From NCBI GenBank assembly GCA_016195585.1, contig JACPZJ010000104.1, positions 1-15,380 on the forward strand: a stretch of 15,380 nt of DNA, written 5' to 3'. This stretch comes from Nitrospirota bacterium. Lineage in GTDB: Bacteria; Nitrospirota; CAKKRA01; 9FT-COMBO-42-15. This document shows, piece by piece, positions 1-6,329 of the stretch. The notes beneath the pieces are model-generated. The model saw only the letters and a list, made by a program, of their open reading frames with translations. It searched no databases and was not told the DNA's origin. A program made the translations under genes and the position numbers. Numbering within the stretch: the first letter of the stretch is position 1; every line of letters starts with the position of its first letter.

Positions 1-276
1 ATGGGTTTTTAAACCAATCCTTAATACCCCTGTTTCAGTGATTGCATCCATAAAAAGTTTATACTTTCTAAATATCTCCAAAGGGTTTCTGAATGGCTTC
101 AATCTATCCTCTTTTCCTGATTTTAAAAGCACAAGAATATATACATCATAGTCAACTGCTGCAGACAAAAGCCCGCTGATTAAAGCCCATTCAACAATCG
201 GTTTCTCCGGAGATAAAAGCACTGCTGCAGGGACAGCAGCAAGACCTGAAATTATGAAATGGTTGTGTGGCAACAT
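1..276 (-). CDS. partial CDS, small membrane protein (C-terminus outside window)
   Basis: The minus strand is open from an ATG at 274-276 to the window edge, giving the first 92 residues of a longer protein. A strong Shine-Dalgarno (GGAAGGAG, about 6 nt before the ATG) supports the start, which lies 1 nt after the stop of the upstream hydrolase gene, so the two are probably cotranscribed. The protein begins MLPHNHF and has two hydrophobic stretches (about residues 7-22 and 30-50), the second ending in a VDYD acidic motif, then a basic segment rich in K and R. An N-terminal His and an acidic pair next to a membrane helix recall membrane-bound metal-dependent hydrolases of the YdjM type, but the match is only by eye and weak. 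I do not otherwise recognise it. Confidence 0.7.
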   Translation of the reverse strand, partial: MLPHNHFIISGLAAVPAAVLLSPEKPIVEWALISGLLSAAVDYDVYILVLLKSGKEDRLKPFRNPLEIFRKYKLFMDAITETGVLRIGLKTH

Positions 277-277
277 T

Positions 278-1165
278 TTAACTCCTTCCCATAAACTCTA
301 TAATGTTCTGTGCGATCTCCTCACCCTTCTCTTCCTGAAGAAAATGGCCGGCATCTTTAATTGTAATCTCTGGCTGATTCTTTGCTGATGGAATAAGCTT
401 CCGAAAAAATCTGTCTGCACCATGAGTAATCGGGTCTTTATCTGAAAACATCACAAGCGCCGGCCTATTCCATTTTGATAGAAAGTCTCGTGTCTGCCGC
501 ATCTCAGCAGCGCCAAGGTCATCATAGTGAATTGGGACAAGCAGCGGCCATGCAGCAGCGCCTGCCTTATAGGATACATCTGGAAATGGCGCCTCGTAGG
601 CAGCGATAACCTCTGGCATAATCTTATTACCATTTGCCATACCCATTCGTATCACCTGACCGATTGGTAGGTCAGGTGTATTTTTTGCAAAATGCCGCCA
701 TTTGAGAAATGCTTCACCCACAGGCACATCACCTGTTGGCAGCCAGGTGTTCATTATAACCAATCGTGCAAACCTTTCAGGCATTTCACTCAAAAGTCTT
801 AGGCCAATCGGGCCGCTCCAGTCCTGCACAACCAAAGTAATCTGATTGATTGATAACGCTTTAATAAAACCTGTCAAAGTATCACAGTGCATCTTAAATG
901 AGTATTCACTCTGCTCAGTAAACTTGTCTGACCTGCCAAAGCCAATAAAGTCCATTGCAATAACACGATGCTTTGCTGATAATATCGGAATCATCTTGCG
1001 GTATAGATATGACCATGTAGGTTCACCATGAAGACAGAGGAGTATCTCTCCCTTGCCTTCATCTACATAGTGAACACGCAAACCATTAATCTCAATATAA
1101 TGCGGCACGAAAGGAAAATCGGGTAAGTTGTGAAATCGTTCATCTGGTGTGCGGATAAGTGGCAT
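278..1165 (-). CDS. haloalkane dehalogenase-like alpha/beta hydrolase
   Basis: Predicted cytosolic alpha/beta-fold hydrolase of about 295 residues, the usual haloalkane dehalogenase length. These enzymes hydrolyse a carbon-halogen bond to an alcohol and halide through an Asp ester intermediate. Visible hallmarks, numbered from the ATG at 1165, are the oxyanion motif HGEPTW (46-51), the nucleophile elbow VVQDWSG with Asp115 followed by halide-binding Trp116, an acidic residue in SDKDPIT (Asp244) and the catalytic His274 in DAGHF. A Trp near 156 in the cap could be the second halide ligand, as in subfamily HLD-I. The frame runs back to a TTG at 1171, but the ATG at 1165 is better placed behind GAGAG. 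Nearby epoxide hydrolases share the fold; the HGEPTW and QDW pattern favours a dehalogenase. The natural substrate is unknown. The partial membrane protein gene follows directly. Confidence 0.85.
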   Translation of the reverse strand: MPLIRTPDERFHNLPDFPFVPHYIEINGLRVHYVDEGKGEILLCLHGEPTWSYLYRKMIPILSAKHRVIAMDFIGFGRSDKFTEQSEYSFKMHCDTLTGFIKALSINQITLVVQDWSGPIGLRLLSEMPERFARLVIMNTWLPTGDVPVGEAFLKWRHFAKNTPDLPIGQVIRMGMANGNKIMPEVIAAYEAPFPDVSYKAGAAAWPLLVPIHYDDLGAAEMRQTRDFLSKWNRPALVMFSDKDPITHGADRFFRKLIPSAKNQPEITIKDAGHFLQEEKGEEIAQNIIEFMGRS

Positions 1166-1209
1166 AGCCAACTCTCTAAGACAGTTAATGAAAAAAACAC
1201 TGATAAAAA

Positions 1210-1488
1210 TTACTTAATAATATGCAGTTCTTTTTCCACTCTCTCCATCAAAAGTATTTTTAACAAAGACTGATAAGGAACATCCCGTTTATTGGCTAAA
1301 AGCTTAAGACGTTCAATTAGTAATTCTGGCAATCTGATGGATATGGTTCTGGTAGATGGCCTTAGCTTTGAAAACAAAGCCCTTTTCCCCTTAGAATACT
1401 CAATATATTCTGTTGAATCATGCGTTGACCAAAATTCAAACTCATCATCTTCACTTTTAAATTTTGGTATCTTTTTCAATTTGCTCAT
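1210..1488 (-). CDS. CopG/BrnA-type ribbon-helix-helix antitoxin
   Basis: A 92-residue antitoxin of a type II toxin-antitoxin pair. The N-terminal part has the segment IPKFKSEDDEFEFW and a THDSTEYIEY stretch typical of the CopG-like antitoxins paired with BrnT toxins. The C-terminal part (about 47-88) is a ribbon-helix-helix DNA-binding domain: a beta strand RTISIRLP, then two helices including LANKRDVPYQSLLK. It should bind and neutralise the toxin encoded just upstream and repress the shared promoter. Its start overlaps the toxin gene by 32 nt and is preceded by AAAAAGG and AGGAG on the minus strand, so translation is probably coupled. Family assignment rests on the motif pattern; the symbol brnA is not given because the N-terminal part differs from classical BrnA. 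Confidence 0.82.
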   Translation of the reverse strand: MSKLKKIPKFKSEDDEFEFWSTHDSTEYIEYSKGKRALFSKLRPSTRTISIRLPELLIERLKLLANKRDVPYQSLLKILLMERVEKELHIIK

Positions 1489-1780
1489 ATACCTTTTTCT
1501 CCTTTTTGCTCATATCCCTTGCTGAAATAATTCTTATTTTATTCCTTCTTATGGTAAATACTACGAAAAGTAATCTCCTGTTGTCAGTTCTGCCTAATGC
1601 AAAATAGCGGTTTTCTAATACAGAATGGGGTTCATCTTTCCGTACAATAAGCGGCGCATTAAAAAAGACCGTCTCACATTCAACATGTGTAACTCTGTGC
1701 TTTAACCAATTCTTTTTAATGTTCCATTCGTCCCAATCAAAACCCTCTACATTAGATAAAATCTCTATCTGCTTATTCAT
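1457..1780 (-). CDS. brnT: BrnT-family type II toxin
   Basis: A 107-residue protein of the BrnT family, toxins with an RNase fold that cleave RNA and inhibit translation. Family features visible are FDWDEWNIKKNWLKH near residues 14-28 (the WD..K...N..KH signature), a VFFNAPL strand, the ENRYFALGRTDNRRLLFVVF core and a C-terminal IRIISARDMSKKE, which matches the usual RIISAR.A...E ending. Toxin-first order followed by an overlapping CopG-type antitoxin is the standard BrnTA arrangement. No Shine-Dalgarno is seen before the ATG, which lies only a few nt downstream of a predicted -10 box and next to an inverted repeat, consistent with autoregulation and weak toxin translation. All segments of the family appear present, so the toxin is probably intact. 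Confidence 0.85.
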   Translation of the reverse strand: MNKQIEILSNVEGFDWDEWNIKKNWLKHRVTHVECETVFFNAPLIVRKDEPHSVLENRYFALGRTDNRRLLFVVFTIRRNKIRIISARDMSKKEKKVYEQIEKDTKI

Positions 1781-1784
1781 AGCC

Positions 1785-1803
1785 GTATATTATAAATATA
1801 TAC
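1785..1803. promoter_or_regulatory. inverted repeat, candidate antitoxin operator
   Basis: A perfect 6-bp inverted repeat GTATAT-N7-ATATAC covers the -10 region and the predicted start of transcription of the brnT operon. Ribbon-helix-helix antitoxins commonly bind such sites. The role here is inferred from position, and AT-rich palindromes can arise by chance. Confidence 0.4.
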
Positions 1804-1824
1804 AAAAGAGGATAGCCTTGTCAA
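1797..1824 (-). promoter_or_regulatory. promoter of the brnT/antitoxin operon
   Basis: On the minus strand, TTGACA (1824-1819) is followed after 16 nt by TATATA (1802-1797); a TATATT alternative lies at 18 nt. The expected start of transcription is about 10 nt before the toxin ATG. Confidence 0.6.
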
Positions 1825-1916
1825 ATTAATTATGTATAAAAACAATTAAACGATACCAAACTATCTTTAAAAATTAGCGTAAAACATCAATCAGCCGCAT
1901 CTCGCTCTTTGCCAAA

Positions 1917-2138
1917 TCAGGTATGGCAATAAAGATAGGTCTTAACTGACTCTATTTTCCTCTGCTCCAGATATTCAGTTATTAATTTGGCATCTTCATG
2001 CTTTTTCTTTATACCGCTAAGAATCTCTGCTTCTACCTGAGAGGGTATGCGAAGGGAATAAATGTTGAGAAGGTCAAGCCTTTTGATTTTTGCAAGAAAT
2101 ATTAAAGGTGATGCGTTGCAAACAACATCAGCCTGCAT
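1917..2138 (-). pseudogene. truncated PIN-domain toxin (DUF3368-like)
   Basis: The 73-residue frame begins VVCNASPLIFLAKIKRLDLL, the typical N-terminus of DUF3368 PIN-domain proteins, and continues with IPSQVEAEIL and a helix up to residue 68. Complete members are about twice this length and carry the acidic catalytic residues (a GE..AI motif and a later DD or D) in the missing half. The frame stops with YLYCHT just after the second helix region. In the other frame the DNA reads 20-odd more codons to a stop at 1874-1876 without recognisable PIN motifs, so a truncation or deletion is more likely than a single frameshift. It follows the UPF0175 gene directly (TAG then ATG), the normal antitoxin-toxin order. 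It is probably non-functional as a nuclease; a short residual product is possible. Confidence 0.7.
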
Positions 2139-2420
2139 CTATCTTAGATCCTCAGCAAGTTCCTCTTTTGAATAATCTATATGTATATCAGTTTTCTTTA
2201 CCCTCTCTATCATATCCCATATATCAGTGGAAAGTATCTCTGCTGCTTTTTGAAGTGTTATCTTGCGGTTTCTGTAAAGCTCAAGGACTGTCTTTTCATT
2301 TACTGCTTCAAGCCCCTCATTTAATGCCTGTGATATAAGGGCGTCTACCTTTACTCCGCGAGTTTTGGATAATTTTTCAGCTCTTCTATATATATTTTCT
2401 TTTAGTTTTACAACCTTCAT
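2139..2420 (-). CDS. UPF0175 family antitoxin
   Basis: A 93-residue protein whose C-terminal half (about 45-93) has the UPF0175 pattern LYRNRKITLQKAAEIL followed by an IHIDYSKEELAEDL tail. UPF0175 proteins are predicted antitoxins or DNA-binding regulators commonly paired with DUF3368 PIN toxins. The first 40 residues look like a ribbon-helix-helix or helical dimerisation segment (VDALISQALNEGLEAV). GGAGG at 2432-2428 is well placed before the ATG, and an extended -10 promoter lies just upstream. The downstream toxin is truncated, so this antitoxin may be an orphan kept as a regulator or simply decaying slowly. Confidence 0.8.
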   Translation of the reverse strand: MKVVKLKENIYRRAEKLSKTRGVKVDALISQALNEGLEAVNEKTVLELYRNRKITLQKAAEILSTDIWDMIERVKKTDIHIDYSKEELAEDLR

Positions 2421-2451
2421 TTTGCGTCCTCCATTTTTAAATTATTGCCTT

Positions 2452-2460
2452 ATTATACCA
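2452..2460 (-). promoter_or_regulatory. extended -10 promoter of the UPF0175 gene
   Basis: TGGTATAAT on the minus strand is a consensus TATAAT with the TGN extension. No good -35 box is seen at the right distance, as is usual for extended -10 promoters. It lies about 30 nt before the ATG. Confidence 0.55.
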
Positions 2461-2501
2461 TACAAATAAAAATAATTTCTTTTATTTAGCATTATACTAT
2501 C

Positions 2502-2579
2502 TGTCATTGCGAGCATCCGAATGGTGCATGGCAATCTCATCACAAAAAGTGAGATTGCTTCGCTTCGCTCGCAATGACA
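2502..2579. repeat. REP-like palindrome, family A copy 1
   Basis: A 78-bp element bounded by TGTCATTGCGAGC and its inverse GCTCGCAATGACA, with an inner inverted pair GCAATCTCA/TGAGATTGC. It can fold into a long hairpin. A second copy in the same orientation is at 3774-3842, so the two flank the M50 protease gene. Confidence 0.85.
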
Positions 2580-2606
2580 ATTTTTAAATTGGAATTCGGT
2601 TATTAC

Positions 2607-3728
2607 TTATACCCCCAGCTCTGCGCGGTTATGTATAAATGCCAGTATGTTATCCCTGCCTACGATGCCGAGGAGTCTGCTGTCCTCCACAACAGGCAGT
2701 TGGTTGATGTCCTCTGATGCCATCATCTCTAAGACATCATATAGCCCGTCCTTTGGGCTGACCTTTTTCATGCGGTCAAAAGGTGTCATTGCCTCCTCTA
2801 CAGTCTTGATTGCCCAGAGGTGACGTGGCATGTCCTTAATATTATGCAGGGTTATAATCCCCTTTACCTGTTCATTGTCAACAACAGGAAAACACCTGCG
2901 CGTGGTATAAAGGATATAATCATTAACCAACTTATCAAGGGTAAGTCTGCCAGAAACATTAGGGCAGTCTGTTGTCATCACCTCTTTTACAGTATGTCCC
3001 TGAAGTATGTCTTTTAGCGCCACCTGACGAGAGCTTGCTGTAGCAGCATTTTCAAGAAACCAGCCGATGAATGCAATCCATAGGCCATTCACCCAGTTGC
3101 CGCTGAATATCATCCAGATGCCGATAAAGATAAATATAAAGGCAATGCCCCTGCCTATTGCAGCAGCAATCTGTGTAGCCCTTGCAAAATCCTGTGTAGC
3201 GCCCCAGACAATAGCGCGCAGAACCCTGCCGCCGTCTAAGGGAAAACCCGGAATAAAATTAAATATTGCAAGCATTAGATTTATGCTTCCAAGCCATGAA
3301 AAAATAGTTGCAATAGGTTCACTGAGACTACGGAGAAGCAGGTATAATACCCAGAATATGGCGCTTAAGACAAGGCTTGTTGCAGGGCCTGCAAAGGCCA
3401 TCATAAATTCGTCCTTTGCCTTTTTAGGTTCCTGTGTAATCTGTGCGGCGCCGCCGAATATAAAGAGTGTAATATTGTTTACAGGCACACCCTGCCTGCG
3501 GGCTACTATGCTGTGCGCCATCTCATGAATCAAAACAGAGGCAAAAAAGAGGATGCTTGTAATTATCCCAACTATCCAGTAGGTTGTCTGAGACCACTCA
3601 GGATACAGCATTGGCAGTCTGTGCGCTGATAAAGACCATGTGATAAGAAAGAAGATAATGAACCATGAGTAGTCAAGCCTGATGGTAATGCCGAGGATGG
3701 TGCCGAGTTTAATTGAGTTTCTGAACAT
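2607..3728 (-). CDS. site-2-type intramembrane metalloprotease (M50) with two CBS domains
   Basis: A 373-residue polytopic membrane zinc protease of the M50 family, which cuts transmembrane or membrane-associated substrates. The zinc motif HEMAH is at residues 68-72 and the distal ligand region NFIPGFPLDGGR at 157-168 supplies Asp165. About six hydrophobic segments occupy residues 1-230. Two CBS domains follow (about 248-305 and 312-370), giving the group of standalone CBS-containing site-2 proteases whose activity may respond to adenine nucleotides. The open frame extends 27 codons upstream to 3809, but that part reads through a palindromic repeat; the ATG at 3728 follows GAGG and starts at the family's normal N-terminus (MFRNSIKLGT). 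No substrate gene is recognisable nearby. Confidence 0.88.
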   Translation of the reverse strand: MFRNSIKLGTILGITIRLDYSWFIIFFLITWSLSAHRLPMLYPEWSQTTYWIVGIITSILFFASVLIHEMAHSIVARRQGVPVNNITLFIFGGAAQITQEPKKAKDEFMMAFAGPATSLVLSAIFWVLYLLLRSLSEPIATIFSWLGSINLMLAIFNFIPGFPLDGGRVLRAIVWGATQDFARATQIAAAIGRGIAFIFIFIGIWMIFSGNWVNGLWIAFIGWFLENAATASSRQVALKDILQGHTVKEVMTTDCPNVSGRLTLDKLVNDYILYTTRRCFPVVDNEQVKGIITLHNIKDMPRHLWAIKTVEEAMTPFDRMKKVSPKDGLYDVLEMMASEDINQLPVVEDSRLLGIVGRDNILAFIHNRAELGV

Positions 3729-3773
3729 GGTGGCCTCATTTATATAGTGACATAGTGAACGACATAAGAAAAT

Positions 3774-3842
3774 TGTCATTGCGAGGGCGGTAGCCCGAAG
3801 CAATCTCAAGGCTGGGATTGCTTCGCTCCGCTCGCAATGACA
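3774..3842. repeat. REP-like palindrome, family A copy 2
   Basis: Bounded by TGTCATTGCGAG and CTCGCAATGACA, with the same right arm as copy 1 (GATTGCTTCGCT then CGCTCGCAATGACA). The interior differs and is shorter. It lies between the M50 gene start and the macro-domain pseudogene, and it creates a false N-terminal extension of the M50 reading frame. Confidence 0.85.
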
Positions 3843-3850
3843 GTCGTATG

Positions 3851-4196
3851 TTATTTTTTTTGTGTTATCTTCTTTAACGACTCCTCATACACCGCTAAAT
3901 CTCTTTCTGAAAACAAAACAAATCTTACAAGCTCAAATCCTCTATTCGCCTTAATAAATTCTATTACTGTCCTTAATGCAATCTCTGCTGCTTCATTTAT
4001 TGGATAACCATAGGCGCCTGTGCTTATGGATGGAAAGGCAATGGACTTTAGCCCTTTTGAGACAGCAAGTTCCAGGCTTTTTCTGTAGGCGCTGGATAGA
4101 AGCTCTGCCTCTCTATTTTTCCAATCCCTGTAAATCGGGCCGACGGTATTCGCCTTTTATTAAGGAAAGGGTTGTGGAATCTATTTTGATTTCCAT
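3851..4196 (-). pseudogene. macro-domain (ADP-ribose-binding) protein, internally deleted
   Basis: Two halves of a macro-domain gene lie in different frames. From the ATG at 4196, behind a good AGGAG, the frame reads MEIKIDSTTLSLIKGE, the usual first strand of the domain. At about 4145-4154 homology jumps to another frame reading TVGPIYRDWKNREAELL and on through SIAFPSISTGAYGYPINEAAE to a stop at 3851-3853. The part that should lie between, about 50 residues with the NAAN and glycine-rich G-G-G-V-x-G-A-I-H segments that bind ADP-ribose, is absent. The original frame stops after 27 codons. Intact relatives remove ADP-ribose from proteins or hydrolyse O-acetyl-ADP-ribose. The surviving halves are otherwise free of stops, which points to a recent deletion. 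Confidence 0.85.
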
Positions 4197-4240
4197 GCAA
4201 ACTCCTACAAGTATTTGAACCTAATGGTTTTGAGTATTTA

Positions 4241-4364
4241 TGAAAATCAAAAATTAGATATCAAAAATCAAAATTACAATGTAAAATGCAAAGATTAAAA
4301 ATAGCCAAATTTTTTTAAATTTTAATATGTAATTTTACATTTTGAATTTTGCATTTTAATTTAT
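4241..4364. repeat. AT-rich repeat, family B copy 1
   Basis: The left arm has AAAATCAAAAATTAGATATC and AATTACAATGTAAAATGC; the right arm has TAATTTTACATTTTGAAT and TTTTGCATTTTAA, so the arms are roughly inverted. Copy 2 is at 12397-12514. The right arm runs into the 3' end of the JAMM protease gene. Confidence 0.7.
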
Positions 4365-4754
4365 CTTTATCGCTGTCTCTTCCACCTTCCCATCCCTGAT
4401 AAGAAAACCCTTTATCACAGGCATTTCTGAATCCTGTAGAGAAATGATTATGTAGATGGCATCAGGGTAGAAGGCGAGCTTTGTGTCTATGCCGGAGGGA
4501 CGGGCAGGACTGTGAGGATGAGAGTGATAAATAGCGAGCATGTCTATCCCCTTTGCACGGATATCCTTTACAACAGCAAACTGTTCCTTTGCATCCATAA
4601 GATACTTATCAGGGTCATTTTCTGTATTATTCATCTTATACATATCCGTGACAGTCCCATCCTTGCCTGCGAGTATGCCGCAGCACTCAAGAGGCGCTGC
4701 TTCCTTTGCGTGACTAATTATATCGTCTATAAAATGTTTTGGTATGGTAAGCAT
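4356..4754 (-). CDS. JAMM/MPN+ metalloprotease, Mec-like (carrier-amino acid peptidase)
   Basis: A 132-residue zinc peptidase of the JAB1/MPN family. The complete JAMM set is visible: Glu23 in PLECCG, His77 and His79 in HSHP, Ser87 and Asp90 in PSGID. In Mycobacterium, Mec cuts the bond between the carrier CysO and the newly made cysteine; related HcyD and QbsD enzymes also trim residues beyond the carrier's Gly-Gly. It is the last gene of the sulfur cluster and the only such protease in the window, so it may serve both carriers. No Shine-Dalgarno precedes the ATG: a TTCAAG-type repeat fills the gap to the moeB-like gene, so translation may be weak or use another signal. Confidence is high in the fold and moderate in the exact substrate. 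Confidence 0.88.
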   Translation of the reverse strand: MLTIPKHFIDDIISHAKEAAPLECCGILAGKDGTVTDMYKMNNTENDPDKYLMDAKEQFAVVKDIRAKGIDMLAIYHSHPHSPARPSGIDTKLAFYPDAIYIIISLQDSEMPVIKGFLIRDGKVEETAIKIN

Positions 4755-4761
4755 AATAAAA

Positions 4762-4850
4762 AGGGTTCAAGGGTTCAAGGATTCAAGTGCTTTAGTAATT
4801 ATTTTTAGATTTTCACTTGACCACACGGACACTTGACCCCTTGAACCCTG
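4762..4850. repeat. TTCAAG-type inverted repeat, family C copy 1
   Basis: The left arm (4762-4789) repeats GGGTTCAA and GGATTCAAGTG; the right arm (4813-4850) is its inverse with CACTTGACC, CACTTGACCCC and TTGAACCCT. Similar elements are at 10804-10878 and 12329-12562. It fills the gap between the second moeB-like gene and the JAMM gene and displaces the expected ribosome binding site. Confidence 0.8.
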
Positions 4851-4854
4851 CGTT

Positions 4855-5661
4855 TTACAGATGGCATGTCTGCTCGTATGCCATCAGTTCTTTTATCTTC
4901 GGCTTCCTGCCGCACAATGGGCAGTTCGGGTCCTTGTGTATCCTTACCTCCTGAAACCTCAGATCAAAGGCATCGTAAATAATCAGCCTTCCCATCAGCG
5001 AGTCTCCGGCTCCGAGTATCTCCTTTAATGCCTCTGTTGCCTGAAGGACGCCAACAGTGCCTGCAATAACGCCAAGCACGCCTGCCTCCTGACATGACGG
5101 CACAAGGCCTGCCGGCGGAGGTTCAGGATACAGACACCTGTAGCACGGCGAGGTCTCCAGATTATGTTTGAAGGTTGTAACCTGACCGTCAAATCTAAAT
5201 ATGCTCCCTGAGATTAATATCTTCTTTGCAAAGTATGCTGCATCATTTACAAGAAATCTCGTTGGGAAATTGTCAGAACCATCAAGGACAATATCATAGT
5301 CCTTTATAATACCCATGATATTATCTACAGAAAGGTATTCTTTATATACAACAACATTCAGATCAGGATTCAGCGCAGTGAGTGTCTCCCTTGCAGATTC
5401 CACCTTTGGTTTGCCCAAATCAGGTGTTGCATGGAGTATCTGGCGCTGGAGGTTGCTTAGGTCAACGACATCGGCATCAATAATGCCTATTGTCCCAACG
5501 CCTGCAGCAGCAAGGTATAATGCAACAGGAGAGCCGAGCCCGCCTGCGCCAACGCAGAAGACCTTTGCATTATTGATCTTCTTCTGGCCCTTGCCGCCAA
5601 CCTCAGGCAAAATAATATGCCTGCTGTATCTCTTTATCTGCTCGTCTGTAAAACTTGACAT
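4855..5661 (-). CDS. MoeB/ThiF family sulfur-carrier adenylyltransferase (paralogue 1)
   Basis: A 268-residue E1-like enzyme that adenylates the C-terminal Gly of a ubiquitin-like sulfur carrier. The nucleotide motif GAGGLGSP is at 38-45, the acidic D62 and LQRQ (71-74) follow, and the catalytic Asp lies in VLDGSDNF (about 127-130). Zinc ligands are Cys163, Cys166, Cys237 and Cys240; Cys180 is in the conserved PSCQEAGVLG. There is no rhodanese domain, so sulfur must be delivered by another protein. The ATG at 5661 was chosen because it aligns with the paralogue's MSNFTEEQ start; a TTG four codons earlier overlaps the NIL gene. It is close to the CysO-like carrier gene and is probably its activator. 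It is very similar to the enzyme at 7708-8511. Confidence 0.9.
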   Translation of the reverse strand: MSSFTDEQIKRYSRHIILPEVGGKGQKKINNAKVFCVGAGGLGSPVALYLAAAGVGTIGIIDADVVDLSNLQRQILHATPDLGKPKVESARETLTALNPDLNVVVYKEYLSVDNIMGIIKDYDIVLDGSDNFPTRFLVNDAAYFAKKILISGSIFRFDGQVTTFKHNLETSPCYRCLYPEPPPAGLVPSCQEAGVLGVIAGTVGVLQATEALKEILGAGDSLMGRLIIYDAFDLRFQEVRIHKDPNCPLCGRKPKIKELMAYEQTCHL

Positions 5662-5665
5662 CTTA

Positions 5666-5905
5666 TCACTCAATTACATTCTTCTCTATGGGGTCAACCT
5701 TAACACCCTTAGTCTTCAGGGACTCCACTGCCTTTTCTATCTCAGAGGACTCCCCTGTTACTTCCAGATCAACCCATCCCTTTTTCTCCCTTACATCTGC
5801 CCTTCTGATATTTGTTACTACCTTAAACTCATGGCCGATGTTATAGATGATGGGCTCCTTGATCTTGTCTTCTGGAAATGTAAGCCGTATCTTTACACTT
5901 GCCAT
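5666..5905 (-). CDS. NIL-domain protein
   Basis: A 79-residue protein that is essentially one NIL domain, the ACT-like fold found at the C-terminus of MetN methionine transporters. Key features are RLTFPEDKIKEPIIYNI (7-23), NIRRADV (32-38) and EKAVESLKTKGVKVDP. NIL-containing proteins are also tied to homocysteine synthesis in methanogens. Here it sits between the CysO-like carrier and a MoeB-like enzyme, so a role in sulfur transfer or in sensing a sulfur amino acid is plausible but unproven. It starts immediately after the carrier's stop (TAA then ATG) and ends within the start region of the next gene, so the three are translationally linked. Its Shine-Dalgarno (GAGG) lies within the last codons of the carrier. 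Confidence 0.85.
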   Translation of the reverse strand: MASVKIRLTFPEDKIKEPIIYNIGHEFKVVTNIRRADVREKKGWVDLEVTGESSEIEKAVESLKTKGVKVDPIEKNVIE

Positions 5906-6190
5906 TTATACCTCGCTTCCCCCTGCAATTGCAGGAATGATTGATATCTCATCTCCATCCTTTACTGATGTATCCTTCCCCTGCATAAAGCGTATGTCCT
6001 CTTCATTTATATATATATTTACAAACCTTCTTATGGCGCCTGTTTCATCACACAAACGCTCTTTCAGACCGGGATATTTTTTCTCAAGATCTTCTATCAG
6101 ACCGCCAATGGTCACGCCTTCTGCATCCACCTCCCCCTGATTTGCAGTAATCCTTCTTAATGGGGTTGGAATCCTTACTTTTACTGGCAT
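5906..6190 (-). CDS. CysO-like MoaD/ThiS-fold sulfur carrier with C-terminal extension
   Basis: A 94-residue beta-grasp carrier. The segment FVNIYINEEDIRF (56-68) closely follows mycobacterial CysO, as do the PTPLRRITANQ start and the IPAIAGG ending. The carrier's Gly90-Gly91 would be adenylated and converted to a thiocarboxylate, whose sulfur a PLP enzyme builds into an amino acid. Unlike CysO, it does not end at Gly-Gly: three residues, SEV, follow. Such tails must be removed before activation, which the JAMM protease in this cluster could do. A strong AGGAGG precedes the ATG. The neighbours are threonine synthase upstream and the NIL and MoeB-like genes downstream. The fold is clear; which amino acid is made is inferred. 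Confidence 0.9.
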   Translation of the reverse strand: MPVKVRIPTPLRRITANQGEVDAEGVTIGGLIEDLEKKYPGLKERLCDETGAIRRFVNIYINEEDIRFMQGKDTSVKDGDEISIIPAIAGGSEV

Positions 6191-6242
6191 TACAGAACCT
6201 CCTATAATTTCTTTCTGTCATTCTTTTATTTTCCTCTTACTT

Positions 6243-6291
6243 GTAGGCACGGTTTTAACCGTGCCTTTTGCACGAATAAATTCGTGCCTAC
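6243..6291. repeat. palindromic double-hairpin repeat, family D
   Basis: Outer arms GTAGGCAC and GTGCCTAC enclose two adjacent hairpins, GGCACGGTTTTAACCGTGCC (6246-6265) and GCACGAATAAATTCGTGC (6270-6287). It lies in the 139-bp gap between the threonine synthase and CysO-like genes, which holds no gene. Confidence 0.8.
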
Positions 6292-6329
6292 ACCCTTGCC
6301 CTACATGTAACATTATTTAATTCGTTCCC

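Noticed and set aside
1874..1940. Frameshifted continuation of the PIN toxin
   Set aside because: The alternate frame reads about 22 codons with no PIN motif before a stop, so it does not restore the missing half.
3067..3528. Plus-strand open frame of 153 codons
   Set aside because: It is a shadow of the membrane-spanning part of the M50 gene, whose codon structure leaves the opposite strand open.
2502..3842. Insertion sequence or composite transposon around the M50 gene
   Set aside because: The flanking elements are short palindromes without a transposase, and no target duplication is apparent.
4762..4850. Possible CRISPR array in the TTCAAG repeats
   Set aside because: Units are only 8-10 nt, imperfect and without spacers of even length; the arms are inverted, and no cas genes are near.
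5315..5944. Long plus-strand open frame of 209 codons
   Set aside because: It is antisense to the MoeB-like, NIL and CysO-like genes, has low-complexity composition and shows no family motifs.
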